Assembly (NCBI RefSeq): GCF_004341205.1
Contig: NZ_SLUL01000011.1
Coordinates: 1 to 64,000, forward strand
Direction: 5' to 3'
Length of the DNA: 64,000 bases
From: Thermolongibacillus altinsuensis
GTDB lineage: Bacteria > Bacillota > Bacilli > Bacillales > Anoxybacillaceae
Positions within the stretch are counted from its first letter, which is position 1. Every line of letters starts with the position of its first letter. The notes under the pieces are model-generated. The model was not told the DNA's origin. It did no database searches and saw nothing but the letters and a program-made list of their open reading frames with translations. Both the position numbers and the translations under genes were made by a program. Of the stretch, positions 8,049 to 17,235 are shown one piece after another.

Positions 8049-9494
8049 ATGGTGGGGAAAAAGTTATTGATTTGTCTGAATATCGTTCTTCTTGCTTTCT
8101 TTTCTGGTGTGTATAGTGCATTTGCGAATACGGAAATGAAGCAAGGCGAGCGATTTGTCGATGTGCCGGATAATCATTGGGCAAAAAGTGAAATTGAATA
8201 TTTAGCCGCTCGAAACATTGTTGCTGGATATGATCAAGGAAGTGTGACAGAGTTTCGTCCAAACAATCCAGTGACAAGAGCAGAGGCTGCCAAAATGATT
8301 TTGATTGCGCTTGGTCAAAAGGAAGCGGACGCGTCATCATTACCGTTTACAGATGTAGATTCCAATCACTGGGCGCGCGGTTGGATTGCTCGTGCCATGC
8401 AGTTAGGTTTTATGACAGGATACGATAATCAAACGTTCCGTCCGAATGAAGGGCTTTCACGCGCGGAGATGAGTAAAGTGCTTGTTGAAGCCTTTTCGCT
8501 TGCGAGCAAAGATGCTTCAGCAGAATCAGCCCCTGTTTTTAAAGATACGGCTGGTCATTGGGCGCTCGCCTATATTAATCGCCTTTATTACTATGGAATT
8601 GCTGTCGGTCGTAACGATCAATTTTTCCCGAATGATTCCATATCGCGCGCAGAATTTTCTGTGTTATTGACGCGAACGATCAATGAGCAATTCCGTCTCC
8701 CTTTACCTGAATTGGTGTATAATAAGGCGAAAACGAATGTTCAAGGAATCGTCACGGCGTCGATATTGAACGTGCGCTCCCAACCTTCCGCCACTGCTCC
8801 GCTTGTCGGAAAGCTGCAAAAAGGTCAAATCGTTGATATTTATGACATAAACGGCTTTTGGGCAAAAATTAAGTATAACAATCAACTTGCGTACGTTCAT
8901 AAAACATACTTAAAATTAAGAAATGTGACAGGTTCTCCGGTTCAAGGACGCATCATCGTTGTGGATGCGGGGCATGGCGGTAAAGACACTGGAACAATTG
9001 GGGCAGGAACGACCGAAAAAGTCATCACGTTGGCAGTGGCGAAAAAGCTGAAAGCGAAGCTTCAAAAAGCGGGAGCGACCGTCATTATGACACGTGAAAC
9101 GGACGTGTATCCAACGCTTGAGGATCGTGTCAATATAGCTAAGAGCAAGTATGCGGAAATGTTTATCAGCATTCATGTCAATTCGGCTGCAAAAACATCT
9201 GCGAAAGGGACGGAAGTGTTTTACGATACGTCGAAAAATGCGAATGGGGAAGAAAGTAAAAAGCTTGCCCAATTTATTCAACAAGAAATTGTTAAGCGGG
9301 CGAATATGGTTGATCGAGGCGTGAAAGATTACGATTTCTATGTTCTCCGCAATAACAATATTACGAGTGTGTTAATTGAGCTTGGTTTTATTTCGAATTC
9401 CGATGATGCTAAAAAATTAACCTCACCGCAATATCAAGAGATTTATGCTGAGGCTATTTACCAAGGGATTATAAAATACTATACGTCTCAATGA
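8049..9494 (+). CDS. N-acetylmuramoyl-L-alanine amidase with three SLH domains and an SH3 domain
   Basis: A 481-residue peptidoglycan hydrolase. It has a signal peptide (1-27), three SLH domains (about 33-215), a bacterial SH3 domain (about 228-295, TASILNVRSQPSATAPLVG) and an Amidase_3 domain (about 303-480). The zinc ligands are recognisable: His in VVDAGHGGKDTG, a following Glu in the TTEKVI segment, and His in ISIHVNSA. The catalytic Glu is in SVLIELGFISN. It cleaves the amide between MurNAc and the stem peptide while held on the S-layer polymer. Tandem Spo0A-like boxes upstream suggest a link to sporulation or stationary phase. No clear -10/-35 was found. Confidence 0.93.
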   Translation: MVGKKLLICLNIVLLAFFSGVYSAFANTEMKQGERFVDVPDNHWAKSEIEYLAARNIVAGYDQGSVTEFRPNNPVTRAEAAKMILIALGQKEADASSLPFTDVDSNHWARGWIARAMQLGFMTGYDNQTFRPNEGLSRAEMSKVLVEAFSLASKDASAESAPVFKDTAGHWALAYINRLYYYGIAVGRNDQFFPNDSISRAEFSVLLTRTINEQFRLPLPELVYNKAKTNVQGIVTASILNVRSQPSATAPLVGKLQKGQIVDIYDINGFWAKIKYNNQLAYVHKTYLKLRNVTGSPVQGRIIVVDAGHGGKDTGTIGAGTTEKVITLAVAKKLKAKLQKAGATVIMTRETDVYPTLEDRVNIAKSKYAEMFISIHVNSAAKTSAKGTEVFYDTSKNANGEESKKLAQFIQQEIVKRANMVDRGVKDYDFYVLRNNNITSVLIELGFISNSDDAKKLTSPQYQEIYAEAIYQGIIKYYTSQ

Positions 9495-9497
9495 ATG

Positions 9498-9530
9498 ATG
9501 AACGGACGCGTATAGCGGTCCGTTCATTTG
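9498..9530 (+). terminator. Probable terminator after the SLH amidase
   Basis: ATGAACGGAC (9498-9507) pairs with GTCCGTTCAT (9518-9527) around a 10-nt loop. The T-tract is weak (TTGTG), so termination may be partial. Confidence 0.55.
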
Positions 9531-9580
9531 TGTAAGAGCTTGATTCGCTTTTCGTAGGCGAAAAAGGGGGAATCGTAGTA

Positions 9581-10342
9581 ATGAAAAAATATATGGTTTT
9601 ATCTATGTGTGTAGGTGCGTTGCTTTTCAATGCAGCCTGCGAGAAGAAAAATGAAAAAGTTGATGCGGTCGAAGAAAAAGAAGTAGCATCGGCCGACTGG
9701 GTGGAAGATCAGCTGTCGGAGTCGAACGAAAAAGTAAATGAAATCGATGCGAAAACGAAGCAACTTGAACAAGAAATTGCCAAGATTAAATTGGCTGTTG
9801 AGAATCAACAAGTATTTAAAGATGTACCTATTGATCATTGGGCTTATGTGTACGTGACAAGCTTGTATCATCAAGGAATTGTCGGCGGGGTTGGAAATAA
9901 CTTGTTTGCACCGAGCCAATCGATTACTCGTGCGCAAGCAGCAGCCATGCTTGTGAGAGCATTTCAGCTTCCGCTTTCGTCCAAACCGTCTGTTTTTTCA
10001 GACGTTCCAGATGACCATCTATTTGCACGAGAAGTGATGACAGCGTATGAAGCAGGCTTTTTCGGCGGATATCCAAACAATCGATTTATGCCGAGCGAGC
10101 CGATGAAACGAAAACATATGGCAATGGTTCTTCAACGTGCATTTAAGCTTCAACCAAACAGCAGTATTCCATATTCAGGATATAAAGATGTGAACGAAAA
10201 AACAGAAGGAGCAGAAGCGATTCAAATCATTTCCCAATATGGAATAGCCCAAGGCAGCAATGGGTATTTTTATCCTGATCGAGCCACGACCCGCGCTGAA
10301 TTTGCTACTTTTATGTATCGGGCGTTAAATTTACAAAAATAA
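9581..10342 (+). CDS. Probable SLH-domain lipoprotein with coiled-coil spacer
   Basis: A 253-residue protein with a lipoprotein-like signal (MKKYMVLSMCVGALLFNAAC). The box FNAAC has Asn where Leu/Val is usual at -3, so lipidation at C20 is likely but not certain. A charged coiled coil (about 30-75) leads into three SLH domains (about 77-252; FKDVPIDHWAY, FSDVPDDHLFA, YKDVNEKTEGA). A protein held in the membrane by lipid and in the wall polymer by SLH domains would tie the two layers together. The start follows AAAAGGGGG. Confidence 0.82.
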   Translation: MKKYMVLSMCVGALLFNAACEKKNEKVDAVEEKEVASADWVEDQLSESNEKVNEIDAKTKQLEQEIAKIKLAVENQQVFKDVPIDHWAYVYVTSLYHQGIVGGVGNNLFAPSQSITRAQAAAMLVRAFQLPLSSKPSVFSDVPDDHLFAREVMTAYEAGFFGGYPNNRFMPSEPMKRKHMAMVLQRAFKLQPNSSIPYSGYKDVNEKTEGAEAIQIISQYGIAQGSNGYFYPDRATTRAEFATFMYRALNLQK

Positions 10343-10373
10343 GGGTGTCCAAAAAAAACGGACACCCTTTTTT
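10341..10373. terminator. Bidirectional terminator between convergent genes
   Basis: AAGGGTGTCC (10341-10350) pairs with GGACACCCTT (10360-10369), flanked by A-runs and T-runs on both sides. It can end both the SLH lipoprotein gene and the convergent SpoIID-like gene. Confidence 0.85.
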
Positions 10374-11718
10374 AATTTAATTTTTTCACTTCGATTCCTT
10401 TGTAGTAATGTTTTAAAATTTGGTCATACTTAAATCCTTTCTCTGCCATGCTGCGCGCTCCCCATTGACTCATGCCAAGACGATGTCCCCAACCGTTTCC
10501 TGTGAATGTGAATTGAGTTGGAGAAGTTGGATAATAAATGGTTGTGTCCTTTGTTCGAACAGAGATGTTTAAATCATTAATGGTTGTTTCACCGCTAACC
10601 GTTTGCAGTTTGTATCCAGCGACATGATCAACGGTTTGTTCAGAACCGTCCGCTCGTTTAATTTTCACATTCGCATTTCCTTTTATATTAAAAGAGATGC
10701 TTTTTAATGTGACTCCAAAGAATGAACGAAACGAGTCTGGGGAAGATACGAATGTCGTTCGAGTGTTTATGGTTCTTTTTTGTGCGGTTGTTGGATTGTA
10801 TGCGATCGCTTGCACTTGCTGTACGCTTCCTGCCTGTGTTCGTTCTGTTACGCGCAAGGCAACAAGCCGTTCATTGGTTAATTTAAACTTTGAAGCAATC
10901 GTGCTTGAATCAGCCGATGCTGTCCATCCGTAGTGCGGATTGCTCGGATGTTGATCGTATGGATCGGCAACCGAACGAATATATGGCACGACACTGCTCC
11001 AAACGTTTTCGCTATTTTCTGTATAGCCGCCTGAACTTGAATGAAAGTAGGCAGCAATGGGTTGATTGTTGTATGTAGCATAGATGCCAGCTGTTTCGCT
11101 AACGGCAGCGTTCGTGTTAGAGTGTTCTTTTGATTTTCCCCCATAAACTTGGCTAGCGACCGTCATTTGCAAATAGGAGGTTTTTTTCATTTGAGTATAC
11201 GCATAGCTGCGCGCTGCCACCGCTTGCGCTTTTAATGCTTCTTTTGGCCAAGAAGCTGGCATTTCCCCCGGCACGACACCTTTTAAATAATCTTCTATAT
11301 CGAGCGTGTTGAATAGATCAGGAGAAGTTGCACCTGGAACGATTGTAAAAGAACCGCGGTACTTCACTGCAACGGAACCTTTTGTTTGCTTGATGTTGCT
11401 AATGGTTACTTCGTTAAGATCACTTCGTGTTACTTCATCGATCATAAATCCAGATGAGGATGAATACGTCTTTGTTCCAGTTGTGGCAACGACTTTCCCG
11501 TTGCTTTGCGAGAAAGAAATCGGGTTTGTAAATGAGATGGCTTGATTTGAATCAAGGTTAATGAGCCGGTAATTTCCTGTGACCGTTGCTGAAAAAGTCG
11601 TTGTTGGAAGAAGTTTAACTTTCACTGGTGTCGGGTATGATGCCGCTTCCGTCTTTATTGGTAACAAGAAAAGAAATCCAATGAGTGAAACGATCCACCA
11701 CTGTTTCAGCCTTTTCAT
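10372..11718 (-). CDS. Secreted SpoIID/LytB-domain protein
   Basis: A 448-residue exported protein with a signal peptide (1-25). The SpoIID domain carries the characteristic VVPGEMPASWPKEALKAQAV segment, whose Glu corresponds to the catalytic residue of SpoIID transglycosylases, then AARSYAY and the C-terminal LGMSQWGARSMAEKG. Family members act as lytic transglycosylases on denuded glycan or as amidase enhancers (LytB). The longer N-terminal part (about 30-140) is not recognised. It lies 3 bp behind a small secreted coiled-coil gene, opposite the SLH amidase block, so a wall-remodelling role beside that amidase is plausible. Confidence 0.85.
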   Translation of the reverse strand: MKRLKQWWIVSLIGFLFLLPIKTEAASYPTPVKVKLLPTTTFSATVTGNYRLINLDSNQAISFTNPISFSQSNGKVVATTGTKTYSSSSGFMIDEVTRSDLNEVTISNIKQTKGSVAVKYRGSFTIVPGATSPDLFNTLDIEDYLKGVVPGEMPASWPKEALKAQAVAARSYAYTQMKKTSYLQMTVASQVYGGKSKEHSNTNAAVSETAGIYATYNNQPIAAYFHSSSGGYTENSENVWSSVVPYIRSVADPYDQHPSNPHYGWTASADSSTIASKFKLTNERLVALRVTERTQAGSVQQVQAIAYNPTTAQKRTINTRTTFVSSPDSFRSFFGVTLKSISFNIKGNANVKIKRADGSEQTVDHVAGYKLQTVSGETTINDLNISVRTKDTTIYYPTSPTQFTFTGNGWGHRLGMSQWGARSMAEKGFKYDQILKHYYKGIEVKKLN

Positions 11719-11721
11719 TTT

Positions 11722-11940
11722 TTACTTTGTAGCCTCCAATTGTTGTTTTAGTTTTTGCACTTCACTTTCAAGCTGCTGAACGCGTTGTTCAAGTTTTGTG
11801 ACCCGTTCATTTAACGGATTGATTTTTGCTAACACCCATTCAACGCTCGCAAGCACAGGTTCATCATCCGCTAACGCTTTTGGAATGGATACGAAAAAAA
11901 ACGCAGCGAGCAGCAAAAGGAGAAGAGTGCGTTTTTTCAT
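11722..11940 (-). CDS. Small secreted coiled-coil protein
   Basis: A 72-residue protein with a signal peptide (MKKRTLLLLLLAAFFFVSIPKALA) and a heptad-rich C-terminus (LNERVTKLEQRVQQLESEV). A good ribosome site (AAGGAGG) precedes the ATG, and the gene is followed after 3 bp by the SpoIID-like gene, so the two form an operon. Function unknown; a partner or oligomerisation factor for the SpoIID-like protein is a guess from position. Confidence 0.75.
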   Translation of the reverse strand: MKKRTLLLLLLAAFFFVSIPKALADDEPVLASVEWVLAKINPLNERVTKLEQRVQQLESEVQKLKQQLEATK

Positions 11941-11975
11941 AGGAAATGCCTCCTTACTCTATTTTTCTATCTGCT

Positions 11976-11984
11976 ATTATAGCA
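11976..11984 (-). promoter_or_regulatory. Extended -10 promoter for the small coiled-coil/SpoIID-like operon
   Basis: On the minus strand TGCTATAAT reads at 11984-11976, about 35 bp before the start codon. No strong -35 is seen. Confidence 0.55.
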
Positions 11985-12117
11985 AACTTTGCCTTATAAG
12001 TATGAAAAATTAACAAAATTTGTGTAGAGTAAAACGATAAAAATGTTAGTATAATTGGAAATGTTGTAGCCTTTTTCTCTATGGATCTATTTTTTCTTTC
12101 TTTATTTGAAAAATTTG

Positions 12118-12126
12118 TGCTATAAT
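12118..12126 (+). promoter_or_regulatory. Extended -10 promoter for tagO
   Basis: TGCTATAAT (TATAAT at 12121-12126) lies 102 bp before the tagO start. The leader between them shows no structure that I recognise. Confidence 0.55.
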
Positions 12127-12227
12127 GTCTGATAGGTTTGTGAGAAAATCAAATGGTAGAAAGTGCTATTTGGATATGTATGCAACTTTAAACAATTCGG
12201 GAATGCTAACAATTAGGGAGGTTCCTT

Positions 12228-13292
12228 ATGATTTATTTCACCTTGTTGATCTGCTTTATAATTGCAGTGTTAATTACGCCAGCTGTGAAATGGCTTGCTT
12301 TTAAAGTCGGTGCGACAGACAAACCGAATCAACGAAAAGTGCATCAAAAAATTATGCCGCGTTTAGGCGGATTGGCTATTTTTATCAGCTTCATGATTGG
12401 ATACTGGATTTTAAAACCGGAAAGCCCGTTTGCGACTGCGATTTTGATTGGAGCTGCTGTTGTTGTGTTAACAGGTGTGCTCGATGATATATATGAATTG
12501 CCGCCAAAATTAAAATTGCTTGGTCAAATTATTGCCGCGGTTGTCGTTGTTGTGTATGGCGGTGTGCGCATTGAGTACATCAACTTGCCATTCGGCGGTC
12601 AGTTAGATTTTGGTATTTTAAGCATTCCGATTACGATGTTTTGGATTATTGGAATTACGAATGCGATTAACTTAATTGATGGATTGGATGGACTTGCAGC
12701 AGGCGTTTCTTCCATTGCGCTTGTGACGATTGCCAGCATGGCTGCGACAATGAGCAACACCTATGCATTTGTGTTTGCGATGAGTTTAATTTTGCTTGGA
12801 AGTACGCTTGGATTTCTCATCTATAACTTCCATCCAGCCAAAATTTTTATGGGAGATACGGGTGCGCTCTTTTTAGGCTATATGATTTCAGTCTTGTCAT
12901 TGCTCGGGTTTAAAAATGTAACAGTTTTCTCGTTTGTTATTCCGATCCTTATCTTAGGTGTGCCTATTTCTGATACGTTCTTTGCGATTATTCGTCGCAT
13001 TGTCAATAAACAACCGTTATCTGCACCGGATAAGTCGCATTTGCATCATTGTCTTTTGCGTCTCGGCTATAGCCATCGTCAAACGGTGCTCATCATTTAC
13101 GGAATGGCAGCGATGTTTGGTTTAGCTGCTGTGCTTCTTTCTAAAGCGACGATGTTTGGTTCACTTTTTGTCATTACCGCAATAGTTCTCATTGTTGAAT
13201 TAATTGTTGAGAAGGTTGGATTGGTTAGCAAAGATTATCGTCCGCTTTTAAAAATCGTGCGTGGAATGCGTGGAATGAGAAGAATATCATGA
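12228..13292 (+). CDS. tagO: Undecaprenyl-phosphate N-acetylglucosaminyl 1-phosphate transferase (TagO/WecA/MraY family)
   Basis: A 354-residue polytopic membrane enzyme that starts lipid-linked wall polymers by moving a sugar-1-phosphate from UDP-sugar (usually GlcNAc) to undecaprenyl phosphate. Family motifs are the Asp pair VLDDIYELPPKLKLLGQ, the NLIDGLDGLAAG segment, FMGDTGALFLGY, and the cytosolic His loop DKSHLHHCLLRLGYSHRQ. The length is typical. Its neighbour across a shared terminator is an LCP transferase, which attaches such polymers to peptidoglycan. The same lipid intermediate could also feed the wall polymer bound by the SLH proteins to the left. Confidence 0.93.
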   Translation: MIYFTLLICFIIAVLITPAVKWLAFKVGATDKPNQRKVHQKIMPRLGGLAIFISFMIGYWILKPESPFATAILIGAAVVVLTGVLDDIYELPPKLKLLGQIIAAVVVVVYGGVRIEYINLPFGGQLDFGILSIPITMFWIIGITNAINLIDGLDGLAAGVSSIALVTIASMAATMSNTYAFVFAMSLILLGSTLGFLIYNFHPAKIFMGDTGALFLGYMISVLSLLGFKNVTVFSFVIPILILGVPISDTFFAIIRRIVNKQPLSAPDKSHLHHCLLRLGYSHRQTVLIIYGMAAMFGLAAVLLSKATMFGSLFVITAIVLIVELIVEKVGLVSKDYRPLLKIVRGMRGMRRIS

Positions 13293-13301
13293 GGGATAGA
13301 A

Positions 13302-13332
13302 AAAGGCGTTGCTTCATGGCAACGCCTTTATT
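13302..13332. terminator. Bidirectional terminator between tagO and the LCP gene
   Basis: AAAGGCGTTGC (13302-13312) pairs with GCAACGCCTTT (13319-13329) around a 6-nt loop. The convergent LCP gene stops inside its right edge. Confidence 0.8.
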
Positions 13333-14344
13333 GCTCTTGAGCTAGCTGCTCTGTTTTGGCATGATAAGAAGATACGTCTAGATGGTCTTTTAACGTTTGT
13401 TTAATTTCATCTACATTTGCTTCATCCAATTGATAGTAATAGACACCGCTGATTGTCGTGTCCTGTCCTTCTAGGTGCAATGTTTCGATATCTGTTTTGC
13501 CTTTGGTTACGTAGGCAAGGAAGCCCATGATTTCATCAAATGTTAAGTTCGTTGTCATATTTTTTCCAACTGCTTCAAGAATGTCATCGTACTTTGTTAA
13601 TGAATGAATCGTGGTCGCTTTTTTAAAGATCGCTTTAATGAGTTCTTGTTGCCGTTTGCCTCGTTCGATGTCACTGTCATATTTTCTTGTGCGGGCTAAT
13701 GCCAGCGCTTCCTCTCCGTTTAATGTTTGTAGACCCGGTTTTAGATGAATGGCGTCACGTCGGTCTTTTGAATCCATTTCGTATAATTCGTAAGGAACGT
13801 CATACTCGATTCCGCCTAGTTCATCGACAACATCCACAAACGCTTCAAAGTTCATTTTCACGTAGTAATCAACAGGAATATCTAGCAGTTCTTCAACGGT
13901 TTCGACCGTTGCTTTCACCCCGCCGTAAGCATGAGCATGCGTAATCTTGTCATACTTTTTTTCCTCTGGAATGTATACGTACGAATCGCGAGGGATGCTC
14001 AACAATTTGACCGACTTCTCTTTCGCGTTAAAGGTTGCCAAAACGAGCGCATCGGAACGCACAGCTCCCATTGAGCGTTTTTGACGCACATCGCTATCAT
14101 CAACACCGATGAACAGCACGGAAATATTATCAGAATTCGGGTCTACTTCTTTTATGCGTGGTTTTTCCCGGCCTTCAATTTCTTCAAACGAGTTTTGAAT
14201 GACCGACTGTGCTTTGTTTAATAGAAAAGATGCATAAGTGGCTCCGCCGATGATGATCGCCAGCAACGGAAGCAAAATGAAAAATAATGCTCTTCTTCGC
14301 TTTCTTTTCTTTCGTATGATTTTATGCATACGTCTATTTTGCAT
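13328..14344 (-). CDS. LytR-CpsA-Psr family wall-polymer ligase (TagT/U/V type)
   Basis: A 338-residue protein with a basic cytosolic N-terminus, one membrane helix (about 18-42) and an extracellular LCP domain. Recognisable LCP motifs are VLFIGVDDSD, RSDALVLATFN, LLSIPRDSYVYIP and the Arg-rich ALARTRKYDSDIERGKRQQELI. LCP enzymes move lipid-linked teichoic or other anionic polymers onto peptidoglycan. It begins at an ATG behind AAAGGAG. Its position between tagO and yvyE matches the Bacillus arrangement. Which polymer it handles cannot be told. Confidence 0.9.
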   Translation of the reverse strand: MQNRRMHKIIRKKRKRRRALFFILLPLLAIIIGGATYASFLLNKAQSVIQNSFEEIEGREKPRIKEVDPNSDNISVLFIGVDDSDVRQKRSMGAVRSDALVLATFNAKEKSVKLLSIPRDSYVYIPEEKKYDKITHAHAYGGVKATVETVEELLDIPVDYYVKMNFEAFVDVVDELGGIEYDVPYELYEMDSKDRRDAIHLKPGLQTLNGEEALALARTRKYDSDIERGKRQQELIKAIFKKATTIHSLTKYDDILEAVGKNMTTNLTFDEIMGFLAYVTKGKTDIETLHLEGQDTTISGVYYYQLDEANVDEIKQTLKDHLDVSSYHAKTEQLAQEQ

Positions 14345-14440
14345 AGTCGTTCTCCTTTTTCAAATGATTCAACAAATCTCGACATATAAACAACCTTCAT
14401 TTTACAAAATTTTTATTTATTCGTAAATGAAAAATTTTTG

Positions 14441-15079
14441 TTATCCTTTCACATCTTCTTCTAAATACGTAACGTCTCCTTCAGTAATTCGGCTTTTTCC
14501 ATTTGTTAATTCGGTCATCCAAGCGATGAATGTTTCTTTCTGTCTTTCTTCCACATACGTTTCAATGGTCACTTGATCGGTATAATGAATGTCTTTGATG
14601 CGATAAACAGAAGAACGAAGCTCGTTTTCGACTTTTCCAAGCCACGTATAGTCGATCGTCGTCTGCATGATGCGCATCAGTTTTCGTTCGACGATGCCTG
14701 TCGCTTTTAATCCTTCCGATACCGCTCTGCCGTAGGCGCGTACGAGCCCGCCTGCGCCGAGTTTAATTCCGCCAAAATAACGCGTCACGACGACAACCGT
14801 ATCTTTTAATCCTTTCTTTTTTAATACTTCGAGCATCGGAACTCCTGCGGTTCCGCTTGGCTCGCCGTCATCATTCGCTTTTTGAATTTGGTCATGTTCG
14901 CCGATTAAATAGGCGGAACAGTTATGGGTGGCGTCCCAATGCTTCTTTTTAATTTCTTGAATAAAGCGAATCGCTTCTTCTTCTGTCGTTGCCCGATTGA
15001 CGTAACAGATGAATCGTGATTTTTCAATGACGATTTCAGTTTCTCCGTATCCTTTTACGGTATAGTATTTCTCCAACAA
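14441..15079 (-). CDS. yvyE: YvyE/YigZ (IMPACT, UPF0029) family protein
   Basis: A 212-residue cytosolic protein of the IMPACT N-domain family, with the hallmark segment DDGEPSGTAGVPMLEVL and VVVTRYFGGIKLGAGGLVRAYG. The family's biochemical role is not settled. The second domain (about 135-210) is the usual alpha-beta UPF0029 C-terminal domain. Translation appears to start at TTG 15079, behind AGAGGTGAT. It sits divergently from degS, as in B. subtilis. Confidence 0.88.
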   Translation of the reverse strand: MLEKYYTVKGYGETEIVIEKSRFICYVNRATTEEEAIRFIQEIKKKHWDATHNCSAYLIGEHDQIQKANDDGEPSGTAGVPMLEVLKKKGLKDTVVVVTRYFGGIKLGAGGLVRAYGRAVSEGLKATGIVERKLMRIMQTTIDYTWLGKVENELRSSVYRIKDIHYTDQVTIETYVEERQKETFIAWMTELTNGKSRITEGDVTYLEEDVKG

Positions 15080-15162
15080 TGATCAATCACCTCTGAGTAT
15101 GATTTGAAAATGTTCTTATTTGATGCATATTCATGAAAAAACTGATGCAAATCATTGAAACA

Positions 15163-15171
15163 TGCTATAAT
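15163..15171 (+). promoter_or_regulatory. Extended -10 promoter for degS-degU
   Basis: TGCTATAAT (TATAAT 15166-15171) lies about 120 bp before degS. A partial Spo0A-like core, TGTCGAA, is found in the leader at 15211-15217. Confidence 0.45.
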
Positions 15172-15291
15172 AAATTATAAAACGACAAAATTATACATGA
15201 AAAGGTATGATGTCGAACAAGTGAAGAAAATGTTAAAATAAATATCGGGAAAATTCCCTATCGTAGGTCAATTTTTCTTCAGGTGGTACAT

Positions 15292-16437
15292 ATGTCCAAT
15301 AAAAAATTTGATTCTAAATCACTCGATCAAATTGTTGAGAAAATGATCGAAACGGTCGATCATAGCAAAGATGAAATTTTCCAAATCGGCGAGCAGTCGC
15401 GCAAAGAACATGAGCGATTGCTTGAGGAATTGCACGAAGTAAAAGAAAAAGTTCGTCGAGTGATCGATCAATCCGATCGTTTAGAAGCAAAAGCGCGCCT
15501 CGCTCGGCAACGCTTGTCCGAAGTGAGCAAGAATTTCTCAAACTACTCCGAATCTGAAATTCATGACGCTTACGAAAAAGCGCATATGTTGCAGATGGAA
15601 TTAGCCATGATGCGCGAAAAAGAAAAACAGTTGCGCCTTCGCCGCGATGAATTGGAACGGCGGATTTCTGGAGTAAAAGAAACGATCGAACGCGCCGATC
15701 ACCTGATCGGTCAAATTACGGTCGTATTAAACTATTTAAACGGAGATTTGCGCCAATTAAGCGAATTTATCGAAGGAGCCAATCAAAAACAAGAATTCGG
15801 TTTGCGCATTATCGAAGCGCAAGAAGAGGAGCGAAAGCGATTGTCGCGCGAAATTCATGATGGGCCGGCGCAAATGTTGGCCAATGTTATTATGCGCTCA
15901 GATTTAATCGAGCGCATTTATCGCGACCGCGGTGCGAAAGAAGCGCTTAAGGAAGTGCGCGACTTGAAAGAGATGGTTCGTTCCGCATTGTATGAAGTGC
16001 GGCGCATTATTTATGATTTGCGGCCAATGGCGCTTGATGATCTCGGTTTAATCCCAACATTGCGGAAATATTTACAGACAATCGGAGAGTATCATCGAAC
16101 GAAAATTACGTTTACAAATATCAGTGAATGTCAACGTTTGCCGAACCGCTTAGAGGTTGCTATTTTCCGACTGATTCAAGAAGCGGTCCAAAACGCATTA
16201 AAACATGCTGAGGCTACGGAAATTCAAGTGAAGATTGAAACCAAACGCCAAAATTTGTTCGTTGTTGTTAAAGACAACGGCAAAGGATTTGATCCGAACG
16301 AGAAAAAAGAGAAAGCGTTCGGATTAATAGGGATGAGAGAACGAATCGACCTTTTGGAAGGACAAATGACGATTTATTCACAAAAAGGGATTGGAACGAT
16401 TGTCAGCATGCAAATTCCACTTCATATTGAGCAGTAA
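15292..16437 (+). CDS. degS: Sensor histidine kinase DegS
   Basis: A 381-residue soluble two-component kinase without membrane helices. The N-terminal half is a long coiled-coil sensor region. The HisKA_3 phosphoacceptor is H189 in [19 protein letters not shown]. The ATPase domain shows [21 protein letters not shown] and GLIGMRERI. It phosphorylates DegU and in Bacillus controls exoenzymes, motility, competence and gamma-PGA. I chose ATG 15292 (MSNKKFDSK) over GTG 15283 because AGGTGG would overlap the GTG. It is co-transcribed with degU 17 bp downstream. Confidence 0.95.
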   Translation: MSNKKFDSKSLDQIVEKMIETVDHSKDEIFQIGEQSRKEHERLLEELHEVKEKVRRVIDQSDRLEAKARLARQRLSEVSKNFSNYSESEIHDAYEKAHMLQMELAMMREKEKQLRLRRDELERRISGVKETIERADHLIGQITVVLNYLNGDLRQLSEFIEGANQKQEFGLRIIEAQEEERKRLSREIHDGPAQMLANVIMRSDLIERIYRDRGAKEALKEVRDLKEMVRSALYEVRRIIYDLRPMALDDLGLIPTLRKYLQTIGEYHRTKITFTNISECQRLPNRLEVAIFRLIQEAVQNALKHAEATEIQVKIETKRQNLFVVVKDNGKGFDPNEKKEKAFGLIGMRERIDLLEGQMTIYSQKGIGTIVSMQIPLHIEQ

Positions 16438-16454
16438 AGAGAGGGGAAACAGCG

Positions 16455-17135
16455 ATGAAGACACGCATTGTAATCATTGATGATCATAAATTGTTTCGAG
16501 AAGGAATTAAACGCATTTTAGATTTTGAAGAAGAATTTGAGGTTGTTGCAGAGGGGAGCGACGGAGAAGAAGCCCTCGAGCTTGTTAGACAGCATAGGCC
16601 AGATGTTGTCCTCATGGACATTAATATGCCAAATGTCAATGGCGTCGAAGCAACGCGCCGTTTAATTGAAGCTTATCCAGATACGAAAGTGATCATTTTA
16701 TCGATTCATGATGATGAAAACTATGTGATGCATGCATTGCAAACAGGAGCAATGGGCTATTTATTAAAAGAAATGGATGCGGACGCGCTCATTGAAGCGG
16801 TCAAAGTAGTTGCAGAAGGCGGTTCGTATTTGCATCCGAAAGTAACGCATAACTTAGTAAAAGAATATCGCCGCCTTGTTTCTGGGGATCAGCCAGAACA
16901 AGAAAAACAAAAACAAGAAGTACGCATGCCTTTCCATTTGCTCACACGGCGCGAATGCGAAGTATTGCAGCTGCTTGCGGATGGAAAGAGCAATAAAGCG
17001 ATTGCCGATGCGCTATACATTAGCGAAAAAACGGTGAAAAACCATGTAAGCAACATTTTACAAAAAATGAACGTCAACGATCGCACGCAAGCGGTCGTAG
17101 TGGCGATTAAAAATGGCTGGGTGGAAGTACGCTAA
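16455..17135 (+). CDS. degU: Response regulator DegU
   Basis: A 226-residue NarL/FixJ-type regulator. The receiver domain carries IIDDHK and the phosphoacceptor Asp (about D55, [13 protein letters not shown]). A LuxR-type helix-turn-helix lies at about 155-222 ([36 protein letters not shown]). The target promoters cannot be assigned here. DegU normally links secreted proteases, competence (comF follows) and flagellar expression, all of which are represented in this window. Confidence 0.96.
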   Translation: MKTRIVIIDDHKLFREGIKRILDFEEEFEVVAEGSDGEEALELVRQHRPDVVLMDINMPNVNGVEATRRLIEAYPDTKVIILSIHDDENYVMHALQTGAMGYLLKEMDADALIEAVKVVAEGGSYLHPKVTHNLVKEYRRLVSGDQPEQEKQKQEVRMPFHLLTRRECEVLQLLADGKSNKAIADALYISEKTVKNHVSNILQKMNVNDRTQAVVVAIKNGWVEVR

Positions 17136-17165
17136 GGTTGTCGAGGGAATTCGACAACCTTTTTT
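17134..17165 (+). terminator. Terminator after degU
   Basis: AAGGTTGTCGA pairs perfectly with TCGACAACCTT around a 6-nt loop, followed by TTTT. The stem begins at the degU stop codon. Confidence 0.88.
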
Positions 17166-17235
17166 ACTGCAAAGATGAGAGCTTCTATAGTAAAATAAAA
17201 AGAAGAAAACTTTGGGACAAGGAAGGTACTGAACG

